Origin: Eubacterium_U album | GTDB lineage: Bacteria > Bacillota > Clostridia > Lachnospirales > Lachnospiraceae | Direction: 5' to 3' | Assembly (NCBI RefSeq): GCF_025336545.1 | Contig: NZ_JAODBU010000014.1 | Coordinates: 1 to 64,000 of the forward strand | DNA: 64,000 nucleotides | Shown here: positions 43,388 to 51,301 of the stretch, piece after piece | How positions within the stretch are numbered: the first letter of the stretch is position 1 | Layout: the number at the start of each line of letters is the position of its first letter | Notes under the pieces: model-generated | Told to the model about the DNA's origin: nothing | Seen by the model: the letters and a program-made list of their open reading frames with translations, nothing else | Database searches by the model: none | Made by a program: the position numbers and the translations under genes

Positions 43388-43426
43388 ACAAAAAAAGCCC
43401 GCACAAAACATATAGTCTGTACGAGC
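43388..43426 (-). terminator. hairpin with T run upstream of the sigma-like gene
   Basis: Minus-strand GCTCGTACA and TTGTGCGGGC pair with G-U pairs allowed, followed by TTTTTTT. It would stop or attenuate read-through into the sigma-like gene. Confidence 0.65.
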
Positions 43427-43543
43427 TATTAAAGCTGTGAGATATTCAGTTGTTAATAAAATGCTGTTAGGTAGTGTATGACCGTATAAGATTATGCTTA
43501 AAACTTTCCATGACACAAGCCCCCTTACAGCACTTGATTTCTA

Positions 43544-43768
43544 TTAAACTTTTGTCTTTTTTGTAATCTTGTAAATATATTCTTCTGGAGTAGGGCGTTT
43601 ATTTCCAAAATACTTTCTGAAATTCTCCTGCACTTCTGGGTCGGTGCTGTTCATAGCTTCATCAATCGTCGCTTCAATATCAGCTCGAACATCAGCTAAT
43701 GACACACCGCCAGCTTTTGCACCAGCTTTCAATGCTTTTTTAATATCTCGTTTTTTAAGTCCTATCAT
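43544..43768 (-). CDS. small protein of unknown function
   Basis: 74 aa, MIGLKKRDIKKALKAGAKAG at the start, then ADVRADIEATIDEAMNSTDPE and PEEYIYKITKKTK. Basic first half and an acidic middle. I do not recognise its family. ACGAGG precedes the ATG. It lies between the sigma-like gene and the interrupted XRE/membrane operon, in the Tn916 slot that contains orf9/orf10-like genes. Confidence 0.55.
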   Translation of the reverse strand: MIGLKKRDIKKALKAGAKAGGVSLADVRADIEATIDEAMNSTDPEVQENFRKYFGNKRPTPEEYIYKITKKTKV

Positions 43769-43799
43769 AGTATTACCTCGTCACAATTTACTGAATGTT

Positions 43800-44225
43800 T
43801 TAGAAATGTTTTTCAAAATGCTTATATAGAATAATCCCTAAAAATGTTTGCAGTAGGAATAAACCAAATATAATGCCTATAATCCATGCTTCAATATGAA
43901 GTAACGCAAGTACAAAAGCAACAAACAAGTACACGAAAGTCATTAACTGATATACTAAAGAACCAGCTTTCATTCTTAAAAATATTTTTCTTTCATCAAC
44001 ATTATTGATGTGATTTTCTCTATTTATATTTTGTAATTTTTCTTTATTTTTTGGCATTTCATAATAACAAATTTTCAATAATTGAACACCAGAAGCAAAA
44101 GCTAAACCGAACCCCATTGCGTAAAAAAGTGTAGCGTAATAATCAGTATCAATAACGAAATATCCAAAACATATAAAGATTATACCTATAATAATCTCAA
44201 TGATAAATGATAATTTTTTCTTCAT
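43800..44225 (-). CDS. four-helix membrane protein, DUF2178-like
   Basis: 141 aa with four hydrophobic helices. A charged middle (NVDERKIFLRMKAGSLVYQ) sits before the third helix, in the manner of DUF2178-like proteins, which carry DERxxxI...AxxxAY. AAAGGTGG precedes the ATG. The protein shares layout with the membrane protein at 46447-46863, which lies on the far side of the erm(B) cassette, so the two probably belonged to one operon with the XRE regulator. Confidence 0.6.
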   Translation of the reverse strand: MKKKLSFIIEIIIGIIFICFGYFVIDTDYYATLFYAMGFGLAFASGVQLLKICYYEMPKNKEKLQNINRENHINNVDERKIFLRMKAGSLVYQLMTFVYLFVAFVLALLHIEAWIIGIIFGLFLLQTFLGIILYKHFEKHF

Positions 44226-44258
44226 TGTTAATTCCACCTTTCAAAAGACTACATTTTC

Positions 44259-44554
44259 TGTATTAAAAAAATCGTTTTATGGTTGTTCAAATTATCCTGA
44301 ATGTAAGTTTACTTTAGCTGAACATTTTAGAAAGAAAAAACTAACCAAAACGAATGTAAAAGAATTACTGGAGGGAAAAGAAACCCTGGTAAAAGGAATC
44401 AAAAACAAAGAGAAAAAGCCCTACAATGCCGTTGTAAAAATTGGGGAAAAGGGATATATTGATTTTATATCTTTCTCAAAATAAACATAAAAGCCCTTTA
44501 AAGAGGGCTTTTATATATTAATCACAAATCACTTATCACAAATCACAAGTGATT
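44259..44554 (+). repeat. 296-bp direct repeat, left copy (topoisomerase tail plus omega-operator heptads)
   Basis: Differs from 46044-46339 by about three bases. Codes for the C-terminal zinc-ribbon and tail of a topoisomerase (frame YGCSNYPECKF to FISFSK, ending at 44484), followed by a terminator hairpin (AAGCCCTTT/AAAGAGGGCTT) and a row of ATCAC heptads. The sequence is characteristic of Inc18 plasmids. Confidence 0.85.
44262..44484 (+). pseudogene. topoisomerase C-terminal fragment, left copy
   Basis: The reading frame gives LKKSFYGCSNYPECKF and ends KGYIDFISFSK, the C-terminal zinc-ribbon and tail of a plasmid type IA topoisomerase as found in pSM19035/pAMbeta1. The rest of the gene is missing on the left, where sequence changes to the chromosomal-like membrane gene. 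No start codon belongs to it. Confidence 0.8.
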
Positions 44555-44561
44555 TGTGATT
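44520..44561 (+). promoter_or_regulatory. six contiguous omega-operator heptads
   Basis: AATCACA, AATCACT, TATCACA, AATCACA, AGTGATT, TGTGATT follow each other without gaps. The WATCACW heptad is the binding unit of the Omega repressor from pSM19035, here just upstream of a truncated omega gene. Confidence 0.85.
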
Positions 44562-44603
44562 GTTGATGATAAAATAAGAATAAGAAGAAATAGAAAGAAG
44601 TGA

Positions 44604-44873
44604 GTGATTGTGGGAAATTTAGGCGCACAAAAAGAAAAACGAAATGATACACCAATCAGTGCAAAAAAAGATATAATGGGAGATAAGACGGTTCGTGTTC
44701 GTGCTGACTTGCACCATATCATAAAAATCGAAACAGCAAAGAATGGCGGAAACGTAAAAGAAGTTATGGAAATAAGACTTAGAAGCAAACTTAAGAGTGT
44801 GTTGATATTGCAGTATCTTAAAATTTTGTGTATAATAGGAATTGAAGTTAAATTAGATGCTAAAAATTTGTAA
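44604..44873 (+). pseudogene. truncated omega (ParB-like) regulator fused to unrelated tail
   Basis: Starts with GTG. The first 50 or so residues, including MIVGNLGAQK and VRVRADLHHI, match pSM19035 Omega, the small ribbon-helix-helix regulator. After VKEVM the reading continues into the leader region of erm(B) (from IRLRSK), giving an 89-aa frame. The native C-terminus, including the second part of the dimer helix, is missing, so DNA binding may be lost. The antitoxin/toxin genes epsilon-zeta that follow omega in the plasmid are absent. Confidence 0.8.
44832..44837 (+). promoter_or_regulatory. -10 box of the erm(B) promoter
   Basis: TATAAT in the known erm(B) leader context, with TTGCAG-type -35 sequence about 17 nt upstream. 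Transcription would start shortly before the leader peptide. Confidence 0.6.
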
Positions 44874-44893
44874 TTAAGAAGGAGGGATTCGTC

Positions 44894-44977
44894 ATGTTGG
44901 TATTCCAAATGCGTAATGTAGATAAAACATCTACTGTTTTGAAACAGACTAAAAACAGTGATTACGCAGATAAATAA
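44894..44977 (+). CDS. erm(B) leader peptide
   Basis: 27 codons: begins MLVFQMRNVD and ends SDYADK. GGAGGG precedes the ATG. Stalling on this leader in the presence of macrolide changes folding of the mRNA upstream of erm(B) to expose its ribosome site, the established attenuation mechanism. Confidence 0.9.
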   Translation: MLVFQMRNVDKTSTVLKQTKNSDYADK

Positions 44978-45078
44978 ATACGTTAGATTAATTCCTACCA
45001 GTGACTAATCTTATGACTTTTTAAACAGATAACTAAAATTACAAACAAATCGTTTAACTTCTGTATTTATTTACTGAT

Positions 45079-45101
45079 GTAATCACTTCAGGAGTGATTA
45101 C
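45079..45101 (+). promoter_or_regulatory. hairpin that can hide the erm(B) ribosome site
   Basis: GTAATCACT and AGTGATTAC pair with the GGAG inside or beside the loop, directly before the ATG. This is the translational-attenuation hairpin expected for erm(B). Confidence 0.7.
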
Positions 45102-45839
45102 ATGAACAAAAATATAAAATATTCTCAAAACTTTTTAACGAGTGAAAAAGTACTCAACCAAATAATAAAACAATTGAATTTAAAAGAAACCGATACCGTT
45201 TACGAAATTGGAACAGGTAAAGGGCATTTAACGACGAAACTGGCTAAAATAAGTAAACAGGTAACGTCTATTGAATTAGACAGTCATCTATTCAACTTAT
45301 CGTCAGAAAAATTAAAACTGAACATTCGTGTCACTTTAATTCACCAAGATATTCTACAGTTTCAATTCCCTAACAAACAGAGGTATAAAATTGTTGGGAG
45401 TATTCCTTACCATTTAAGCACACAAATTATTAAAAAAGTGGTTTTTGAAAGCCATGCGTCTGACATCTATCTGATTGTTGAAGAAGGATTCTACAAGCGT
45501 ACCTTGGATATTCACCGAACACTAGGGTTGCTCTTGCACACTCAAGTCTCGATTCAGCAATTGCTTAAGCTGCCAGCGGAATGCTTTCATCCTAAACCAA
45601 AAGTAAACAGTGTCTTAATAAAACTTACCCGCCATACCACAGATGTTCCAGATAAATATTGGAAGCTATATACGTACTTTGTTTCAAAATGGGTCAATCG
45701 AGAATATCGTCAACTGTTTACTAAAAATCAGTTTCATCAAGCAATGAAACACGCCAAAGTAAACAATTTAAGTACCGTTACTTATGAGCAAGTATTGTCT
45801 ATTTTTAATAGTTATCTATTATTTAACGGGAGGAAATAA
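45102..45839 (+). CDS. erm(B): 23S rRNA (adenine(2058)-N6)-dimethyltransferase Erm(B)
   Basis: 245 aa, the standard length. It dimethylates A2058 of 23S rRNA, which blocks macrolide, lincosamide and streptogramin B binding. The SAM-binding VYEIGTGKGHLT (near 33-44) and the NxPY-like SIPYHLS motif (near 100) are present, and the whole sequence is recognisable as Erm(B). It lies on the opposite strand to the conjugation genes, between two 296-bp direct repeats, in the slot tet(M) occupies in Tn916. Confidence 0.98.
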   Translation: MNKNIKYSQNFLTSEKVLNQIIKQLNLKETDTVYEIGTGKGHLTTKLAKISKQVTSIELDSHLFNLSSEKLKLNIRVTLIHQDILQFQFPNKQRYKIVGSIPYHLSTQIIKKVVFESHASDIYLIVEEGFYKRTLDIHRTLGLLLHTQVSIQQLLKLPAECFHPKPKVNSVLIKLTRHTTDVPDKYWKLYTYFVSKWVNREYRQLFTKNQFHQAMKHAKVNNLSTVTYEQVLSIFNSYLLFNGRK

Positions 45840-45843
45840 TTCT

Positions 45844-45975
45844 ATGAGTCGCTTTTTTAAATTTGGAAAGTTACACGTTACTAAAGGGAATGGAGATAAA
45901 TTATTAGATATACTACTGACAGCTTCCAAGAAGCTAAAGAGGTCCCTAGCGCCTACGGGGAATTTGTATCGATAA
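45844..45975 (+). CDS. 43-aa orphan reading frame downstream of erm(B)
   Basis: Begins MSRFFKFGKLHVTKGNGDK four bases after the erm(B) stop, with GGGAGG before it. It belongs to the conserved segment that accompanies erm(B) in Tn917-like and plasmid contexts. Its end reads into GGTACAAATTCCCACTAAG-type sequence. No function is recognised. It may be a remnant of a larger gene. Confidence 0.5.
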   Translation: MSRFFKFGKLHVTKGNGDKLLDILLTASKKLKRSLAPTGNLYR

Positions 45976-46004
45976 GGGGTACAAATTCCCACTAAGCGCT
46001 CGGG

Positions 46005-46269
46005 ACCCCTTGTAGGAAAATGTCCTAAGTGTGGCAACAATATTGTATTAAAAAAATCGTTTTATGGTTGTTCAAATTATCCTGAATGTAAGTTTACTTT
46101 AGCTGAACATTTTAGAAAGAAAAAACTAACCAAAACGAATGTAAAAGAATTACTGGAGGGAAAAGAAACCCTGGTAAAAGAAATCAAAAACAAAGAGAAA
46201 AAGCCCTACAATGCCGTTGTAAAAATTGGGGAAAAGGGATATATTGATTTTATCTCTTTTTCAAAATAA
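46005..46269 (+). pseudogene. topoisomerase C-terminal fragment, right copy
   Basis: Longer on its left than the other copy: CPKCGNNIVLKK precedes YGCSNYPECKF, completing a four-cysteine zinc ribbon, and it ends FISFSK. It starts directly after the erm(B)-linked segment with no start codon, so it is a fragment. Confidence 0.82.
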
Positions 46270-46339
46270 ACATAAAAGCCCTTTAAAGAGGGCTTTTATA
46301 TATTAATCACAAATCACTTATCACAAATCACAAGTGATT
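46044..46339 (+). repeat. 296-bp direct repeat, right copy
   Basis: Pairs with 44259-44554, differing by about three bases. Recombination between the copies would remove erm(B) and leave one repeat. Confidence 0.85.
46276..46299 (+). terminator. terminator after the topoisomerase fragment, right copy
   Basis: AAGCCCTTT and AAAGAGGGCTT form a hairpin followed by TTATATATT. An identical structure is at 44490-44511. Confidence 0.75.
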
Positions 46340-46367
46340 AATCACAAATCACTTGTGATTTGTGATT
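46305..46367 (+). promoter_or_regulatory. nine contiguous omega-operator heptads
   Basis: Nine WATCACW-type heptads in both orientations without gaps, ahead of a truncated delta gene. This corresponds to the delta promoter of pSM19035-like plasmids. Confidence 0.85.
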
Positions 46368-46413
46368 CTTAATGATACAATATTACTATACAAAAAAAGA
46401 ATGGGGCGTAGTT

Positions 46414-46467
46414 ATGGAGAAGGAAAAACTAAAAATACTTGAAGAATTAAGACGTATTTTTATCTAA
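46414..46467 (+). pseudogene. N-terminal fragment of delta (ParA-like ATPase)
   Basis: ATG followed by EKEKLKILEELRRI, the start of pSM19035 Delta, the ParA-type partition ATPase, then breaks into unrelated sequence and stops after 17 codons. It overlaps the 3' end of the membrane gene on the other strand, marking the right junction of the plasmid-derived segment at about 46455-46460. Confidence 0.8.
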
Positions 46468-46863
46468 ATAACGAGCTGTTATAACCCATGTAATTTGTCC
46501 GATAGCAATAACTCCTGCTATCGAAAAAAACACAACTTTACTCATATATCCCATAAAGACAAGAGCAAATAATACAAGAACCAATAATGTAAGTGTTACT
46601 TTATAAGCATTCGCAAGAGAAGCATTAGTAATTGCGATATTTCTTTCATCATTTTCTAATATTTGCATTTCTTTTGTTGGCTTACTGAATATATCACAAC
46701 CCATAAAAATCAATATTATTCCAATAAGCGTTGTACCATAGACAACCAAATCTGGACGAGGTACGGGCAATAGTTGGTGTACGCCTAAACCATAAGTTAG
46801 TAAACCACCTAAAAAGATTATTACACCGATAAATAATTCAACTTTTTGTATCTTATGTTTCAT
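46447..46863 (-). CDS. four-helix membrane protein, DUF2178-like
   Basis: 138 aa with four hydrophobic helices and a middle NDERNIAITNASLANAYK motif typical of DUF2178-like proteins. Its start overlaps the XRE regulator stop by 4 nt (ATGA), so they are one unit. Its last codons (after about residue 131) lie in or next to the truncated delta fragment, so the C-terminus may have been altered by insertion of the erm(B) segment. Confidence 0.65.
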   Translation of the reverse strand: MKHKIQKVELFIGVIIFLGGLLTYGLGVHQLLPVPRPDLVVYGTTLIGIILIFMGCDIFSKPTKEMQILENDERNIAITNASLANAYKVTLTLLVLVLFALVFMGYMSKVVFFSIAGVIAIGQITWVITARYLDKNTS

Positions 46864-47063
46864 TTGCTTTCCTCCTCATAAATAAATATTTCTTCAATAC
46901 TCATTTGAAAGTACCTTGCAATTTTAAAAGCTAAGATAATAGAGGGATTGTAGCGTCCATTTTCTAAAGAGCCTATTGTTTGACGAGATACTTCAAGAGC
47001 AGTCGCTAAATCTTCTTGTTTAATACCTCTTTGTTTTCGTAATTCTTCTAAACGATTTTTCAC
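46860..47063 (-). CDS. XRE-family transcriptional regulator
   Basis: About 67 aa, GTG start after AAAGGGG. Helix-turn-helix LATALEVSRQTIGSLENGRYNPS is recognisable. Coupled to the membrane protein downstream. A longer ATG frame up to 47144 has no ribosome site. Such XRE-plus-membrane-protein pairs are common in clostridial elements and have unknown targets. Confidence 0.75.
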   Translation of the reverse strand: MKNRLEELRKQRGIKQEDLATALEVSRQTIGSLENGRYNPSIILAFKIARYFQMSIEEIFIYEEESK

Positions 47064-47163
47064 AACATACCCCTTTCTTGAACAAATGGAAAGTTTGCTT
47101 TCCTTTTCTAATCTTATGATACTCCTGCAAGTAAAGAATGTCAAGCAAACTTTCCATATTTTA

Positions 47164-48075
47164 TTATCCTACAATCTTCCAGTTGCTATCCTTATGTAGC
47201 ACAAGTTCATACTGCGATATTTGTGTAGCCTTTGTCTGATTATCAAGGAATTTCACAGCAACTTTGACTTTCACATTGTCCCCGTCCTTTGTAAAGATAG
47301 GGTTTACCAGTTCAGCATAAATGTAGTCCCTGCCGATAGGCTCAAGCACATTTCCCGATACATAGTAGGCAAGCTCTTTTTCTGTGGCTGTCGGGTACAG
47401 CTTAAAGAATGTTTCAAGAAATGCAGTAGCGTCATTGACGGTATCAGCGTCTACACTTGCATTTGCTTCTGGTGTCTTAGGCTCATAATCTGATTTCTCG
47501 ATTGCTGGTGCAAGGGTAGGGTTCTGAACGATTACCATATCCCCGTCAGCGTCTACATGGACTTTTACGGTATAGGTTGCTTTCACATTGCTTGTCTGTT
47601 CTCCCTCTTTTATCTGCTGATCCACTTCGTAGGTAGCAGAAAAAGTGTCCGTTCCCGACTGTTCAATACTCCATACAATCACATCTGTAACTGTGGAGCT
47701 GGTCGGTATATCGGTTCTAATGGTATCCACATTCAAGTCCTGCAATTCCTTTGTCAGATAACCGCTGATTGCCTGCGTCCTTGCTTCAATCGCTTCTTTG
47801 CTGTTACTCCATGTGTAGTAGGGCTTTGCAAAGTTCTTCACAAAATTTTCTATCCCGTTGGTGTCCTGCAAGCGAAGCTCTATGATTTCTTTTTCATGGG
47901 TCGTGTGCTGGTCGATAGCCGTAAAATTCTTATACGCCCCAAAGCTCACGCTTGCGATAAGCACCACCCACAATGCAATCACGGATTTTTTATGTGTGCC
48001 TACCTTGAAAGTACGCACCTTTTTTTCTTTGGGTTCTTTGATAGTTTCTGTCTGTTTCTTATTCTTTCTAAACAT
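47164..48075 (-). CDS. TcpC-like conjugal transfer protein (Tn916 ORF13)
   Basis: 303 aa. A basic cytosolic N-terminus, one helix (ALWVVLIASVSFGAYKN, about 31-47) and an external domain of NTF2-like repeats, the architecture of TcpC/ORF13, a VirB8-like subunit of the Gram-positive conjugation pore. It directly follows orf14 with an 18-nt gap and ends the conjugation block. Confidence 0.88.
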   Translation of the reverse strand: MFRKNKKQTETIKEPKEKKVRTFKVGTHKKSVIALWVVLIASVSFGAYKNFTAIDQHTTHEKEIIELRLQDTNGIENFVKNFAKPYYTWSNSKEAIEARTQAISGYLTKELQDLNVDTIRTDIPTSSTVTDVIVWSIEQSGTDTFSATYEVDQQIKEGEQTSNVKATYTVKVHVDADGDMVIVQNPTLAPAIEKSDYEPKTPEANASVDADTVNDATAFLETFFKLYPTATEKELAYYVSGNVLEPIGRDYIYAELVNPIFTKDGDNVKVKVAVKFLDNQTKATQISQYELVLHKDSNWKIVG

Positions 48076-48092
48076 GATGAAATCCTCACTTT

Positions 48093-49100
48093 CTATTGTT
48101 TTACTCGTCCTGCACCGATTAAGTGCTGTTGCCAGTAACTACTACTTAGGTCTGCATATCCTATCGGGTCGCCTGCGTGGTACATCTGTGTCGGCGAAAC
48201 AAGAATACCGACGTGTGTTACATAACTTCCAGCGTTATAGGTAGAATGGAAAAATACCAAGTCCCCAGCCTTTGCCTGCGAAAGTGGAAGATGTTGGGTT
48301 GCGTCATACTGTGCTTGTGCGGTTCTCGGTAAGGAGATACCAGCTTTTCCATAGCACCATTGCGTCAGTCCCGAACAGTCAAAAGAAGTGTTGGGATTGC
48401 TACCGCCATACACATATTTCCAGCCTTGATATTTTAACGCTTCATTCATGACCTTTTGTGCCAGCTCTCCCGATACCTGCGGAACAGTTAAATACTGATT
48501 GACTAATTCGACGTAAAATTGATTGCCATACTGATACCGCCAACCCCCGTTCTTCGCAACGGCTATCGGGTTGGTGTAGGTTACTTTCTTTCCACCCGAT
48601 TTCTCACGGGCGAAGCTCTCTGCAAGGTTAAAGGTGTGTTTCTTTCCTTTTCCTGCCACATATCCCACATAACCACCGCCATAGTTATAGGACTGTATCG
48701 CTACATTCAAATCGTCGATACCTTGATTTTTACAGGAAGAAAGCAGGGACGCAAAATACTTACACCCCTGCTTGATTGAGCTTTCCGTATCTAAAGAGTT
48801 GGGCGGTAAACCAAGACTTTCTGAACTCTGCATAACATCTTCTGCCGTACCGCCACTTTCTACTTGAATGATAGCCAGTAGCACGTTGACATACTCGGAG
48901 ATACCGTTTTCTCTGGCGTATTTTTCCACCATAGGCTGATGTTTCAAGACTTCTGCGGATAAATTCATACCCGTAATGCCAGAAGAAAAGTTGCTGTTCT
49001 CGTCGTCGCTGTCCGCACTAATGAGGACACCAAAGAAAAGGACTATGGAAAAGAGGATAGGAAACAGACTGCCAATAAGAGCGATATGTTTCAGTTTCAT
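48093..49100 (-). CDS. lysozyme-like / NlpC-P60 cell-wall hydrolase for conjugation (Tn916 ORF14)
   Basis: 335 aa. One membrane anchor at the N-terminus, a lysozyme-like transglycosylase domain (about 55-190, with AIIQVESGG containing the catalytic Glu), and an NlpC/P60 domain (about 215-335: SFDCSGLTQWCYG with catalytic Cys and THVGILVS with His). Opens peptidoglycan for the transfer channel, like CwlT of ICEBs1. Its start overlaps the ORF15 end by 4 nt. Confidence 0.92.
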   Translation of the reverse strand: MKLKHIALIGSLFPILFSIVLFFGVLISADSDDENSNFSSGITGMNLSAEVLKHQPMVEKYARENGISEYVNVLLAIIQVESGGTAEDVMQSSESLGLPPNSLDTESSIKQGCKYFASLLSSCKNQGIDDLNVAIQSYNYGGGYVGYVAGKGKKHTFNLAESFAREKSGGKKVTYTNPIAVAKNGGWRYQYGNQFYVELVNQYLTVPQVSGELAQKVMNEALKYQGWKYVYGGSNPNTSFDCSGLTQWCYGKAGISLPRTAQAQYDATQHLPLSQAKAGDLVFFHSTYNAGSYVTHVGILVSPTQMYHAGDPIGYADLSSSYWQQHLIGAGRVKQ

Positions 49101-51301
49101 TTTTTCTTCTGTCCTTTCTTCGTTACAAGGTTACGGTTCTTTTCGGTATGTTCCGTTGTACGCTTTGATTGTTCAAAGGTCTGTTTCTTTGTAGTACGCT
49201 CTGCTTTGTAATTCTGGCGTGTTTCCTGCGATACTACTTTTTCTACATTCTGCCTATGTACTGGCTGTGCAGGCTGGGTCGCTTTCTTATCAGAAGCACC
49301 AGAAGATAACGGACGCTCTTTCACAACATTTGTCTTGACTGGTTCACTTGCTTTTGAAGTGGTCGCTGTGGCAGGACGTTTCACTTCCTGCATTTTTTCC
49401 GCACTCGGCTTTGGAATGGTTGAAGCTGTGGCTGGTCGCTCATGGGGACGGGTAGCTCCCGTTGTCGCTGATCCGTCCGTCTTTCTTTGTCTTGCTTCTT
49501 GTGCCTTTTGAAGCTCCATACGTTTGTCAGCGATATTCTGTCTATGCTGTTCCTGCTTTTCCAAGCGTCCCGTCTGTCTGGACTGCTGTTCCTGCACCAT
49601 GCCACGCTTGAAGTCTGATACGCTGGACTTTGCCTTTTCCTTTGCGGAATACACCGCATAAGCGGTCTGTGTCGGCATATCCTTGATATTCTCTTTGACA
49701 GCGTTAGCCTTGTCTTTCACTTTATTTTTCGTATCTAAGACAGCACCCACCTTTGAGCCTGCACGCTGTCCCATGCTGGAAGTGGTATTGCCCCGATTTT
49801 CTTTAGAAGCCGTATTTTTTCTTTCGGCTCTCTTGCCAGCAACGGCACTTCCAGCTACCGCACCAGCCACACCACCCGAAATACCGCCAGCACTTACCGC
49901 CCTTGCAATACGGTGTTCCATACGCCTAGCCCTATGTCGCATAAACAGATACGGTCTGCGGAAAATTCTTCGTCCCATGTTTTGACTGTCGCCAGCATTA
50001 AGTGAGAACATACTCATTAAGTCGCCCAGTTTCATATAGATACCAGCAAAACACACTATCTGCAAGAACGCCACCATAAAGAACGGGTAGTCTGTGGAGA
50101 TGTTATAAAACATACTGGAAATGCTGAACGCCACCGTTACAATGAGCGTTATTCCTGCCCGTGTCATTATGGTATTAAATACCCTCACGATTGCCTGCTT
50201 TGCCATGCTTTCATAGCTCGGTATCATGGAAAGTAGAAAGCTGATAGGTAAAAACATTGCAAAGATAATAAAGAGTATCTGGCTGAACAACATCATACCC
50301 GTAAGCAAGAATACAAATATCGTGATACCTAAGTTAAAGAATAGCAGGAAGAACACCATACCTAAACGGTTTACGACCTGCGGTATCGTCAGATTGTTGT
50401 TGTCATTGTCCTCGATTTCTGTTTTCACGACTTCCTCTCTGGTCTTGCCGTCCTCGTCCTCTGGACTTACTGATACCAGAGCTTCTACACGGTCTGTCCC
50501 GATTTCCTCTGCGTTGCTGTTACCAAATTGAAGCAAGAGCCACGGCTGTTCCACTTGAATGGAAAACAAGCTGTCCCGTATCAAGTCCACGCTGTCCTTG
50601 CCCTCGCTGTCAGAGTTGGGGAGCATGATTTTTGTTCCCAAGTCCAAAGAAGCGGTACTGATGTCTGATGAAAATTCATTTATCTTCTTGATGTAATCGG
50701 GAGCGTAGGCAATAAAGGAAGCGGACAACACGAACACCACCACAAAGTTAATAACAGCGTGAAGTGCCTTGCTGGTTTCGCGTTTGATAAGTCCCGTATA
50801 GGCAACATAAAGTCCCACTATTAAGATAATGAGAAGCAGGAAACCGACATAGAAGCCCGTAGAAGAAAAGCCGTTCTCGGTAACGCCTGCAAGGGTCTGT
50901 ATGCTTTGTCCGATACTGTCTGCCATATCGTTAATAAAATCAAGTTTGTATGCTTCCTGCACCACATAGCCCGTAGCATTGCTTAAATAAAGGCTTATCG
51001 TCCAGACAAAATTGGTAATGCAGTAAAGTCCGTACTGCACCGATTTTCCGATACCGTCCAGCCAGTTCCATGGCAACCACGACCAGCTATTATCCACATA
51101 AAAATCAAGCTGGTAATTCGACAGCGGATATTTTGAGTAAAGATTTTCTGCGTTTATGGTATCGTCCACAAGCCCCGTCGCATGAGCCACCGTCCCCAGA
51201 AGTGAGAGCAGGATAAGGGAGAGTGCCACGACAAACAGAGCCATTTTGAGAAAGTGAAGTATCTTCCTTTTTGTGAACGCACCTTTTATCCTTTCTTTCA
51301 T
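49097..51301 (-). CDS. TcpH/VirB6-like membrane protein of conjugation (Tn916 ORF15)
   Basis: About 734 aa. The first half contains about seven hydrophobic helices with large loops, and the second half is a long Lys/Arg/Gln/Thr-rich cytoplasmic tail (about 470-735). This is the layout of ORF15/TcpH, a channel-forming VirB6-type component. The true start is taken as the ATG one base into the ORF16 stop (TGATG), although an adjacent GTG is also in frame. Confidence 0.88.
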   Translation of the reverse strand: MKERIKGAFTKRKILHFLKMALFVVALSLILLSLLGTVAHATGLVDDTINAENLYSKYPLSNYQLDFYVDNSWSWLPWNWLDGIGKSVQYGLYCITNFVWTISLYLSNATGYVVQEAYKLDFINDMADSIGQSIQTLAGVTENGFSSTGFYVGFLLLIILIVGLYVAYTGLIKRETSKALHAVINFVVVFVLSASFIAYAPDYIKKINEFSSDISTASLDLGTKIMLPNSDSEGKDSVDLIRDSLFSIQVEQPWLLLQFGNSNAEEIGTDRVEALVSVSPEDEDGKTREEVVKTEIEDNDNNNLTIPQVVNRLGMVFFLLFFNLGITIFVFLLTGMMLFSQILFIIFAMFLPISFLLSMIPSYESMAKQAIVRVFNTIMTRAGITLIVTVAFSISSMFYNISTDYPFFMVAFLQIVCFAGIYMKLGDLMSMFSLNAGDSQNMGRRIFRRPYLFMRHRARRMEHRIARAVSAGGISGGVAGAVAGSAVAGKRAERKNTASKENRGNTTSSMGQRAGSKVGAVLDTKNKVKDKANAVKENIKDMPTQTAYAVYSAKEKAKSSVSDFKRGMVQEQQSRQTGRLEKQEQHRQNIADKRMELQKAQEARQRKTDGSATTGATRPHERPATASTIPKPSAEKMQEVKRPATATTSKASEPVKTNVVKERPLSSGASDKKATQPAQPVHRQNVEKVVSQETRQNYKAERTTKKQTFEQSKRTTEHTEKNRNLVTKKGQKKK

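Noticed and set aside
44259..46339. erm(B) segment as a transposon with its own transposase (Tn917-like)
   Set aside because: No transposase, resolvase or terminal inverted repeats are present. The flanks are plasmid direct repeats.
44520..46367. Short CRISPR-like array in the ATCAC repeats
   Set aside because: Heptads are contiguous with no spacers and match omega operators.
43265..47163. tet(M) in its usual Tn916 place
   Set aside because: No ribosomal-protection protein is encoded. Only erm(B) and small genes are present.
49381..49659. Minus-strand 92-codon frame inside ORF15
   Set aside because: Overlaps the basic tail of ORF15 in another frame and has no ribosome site.
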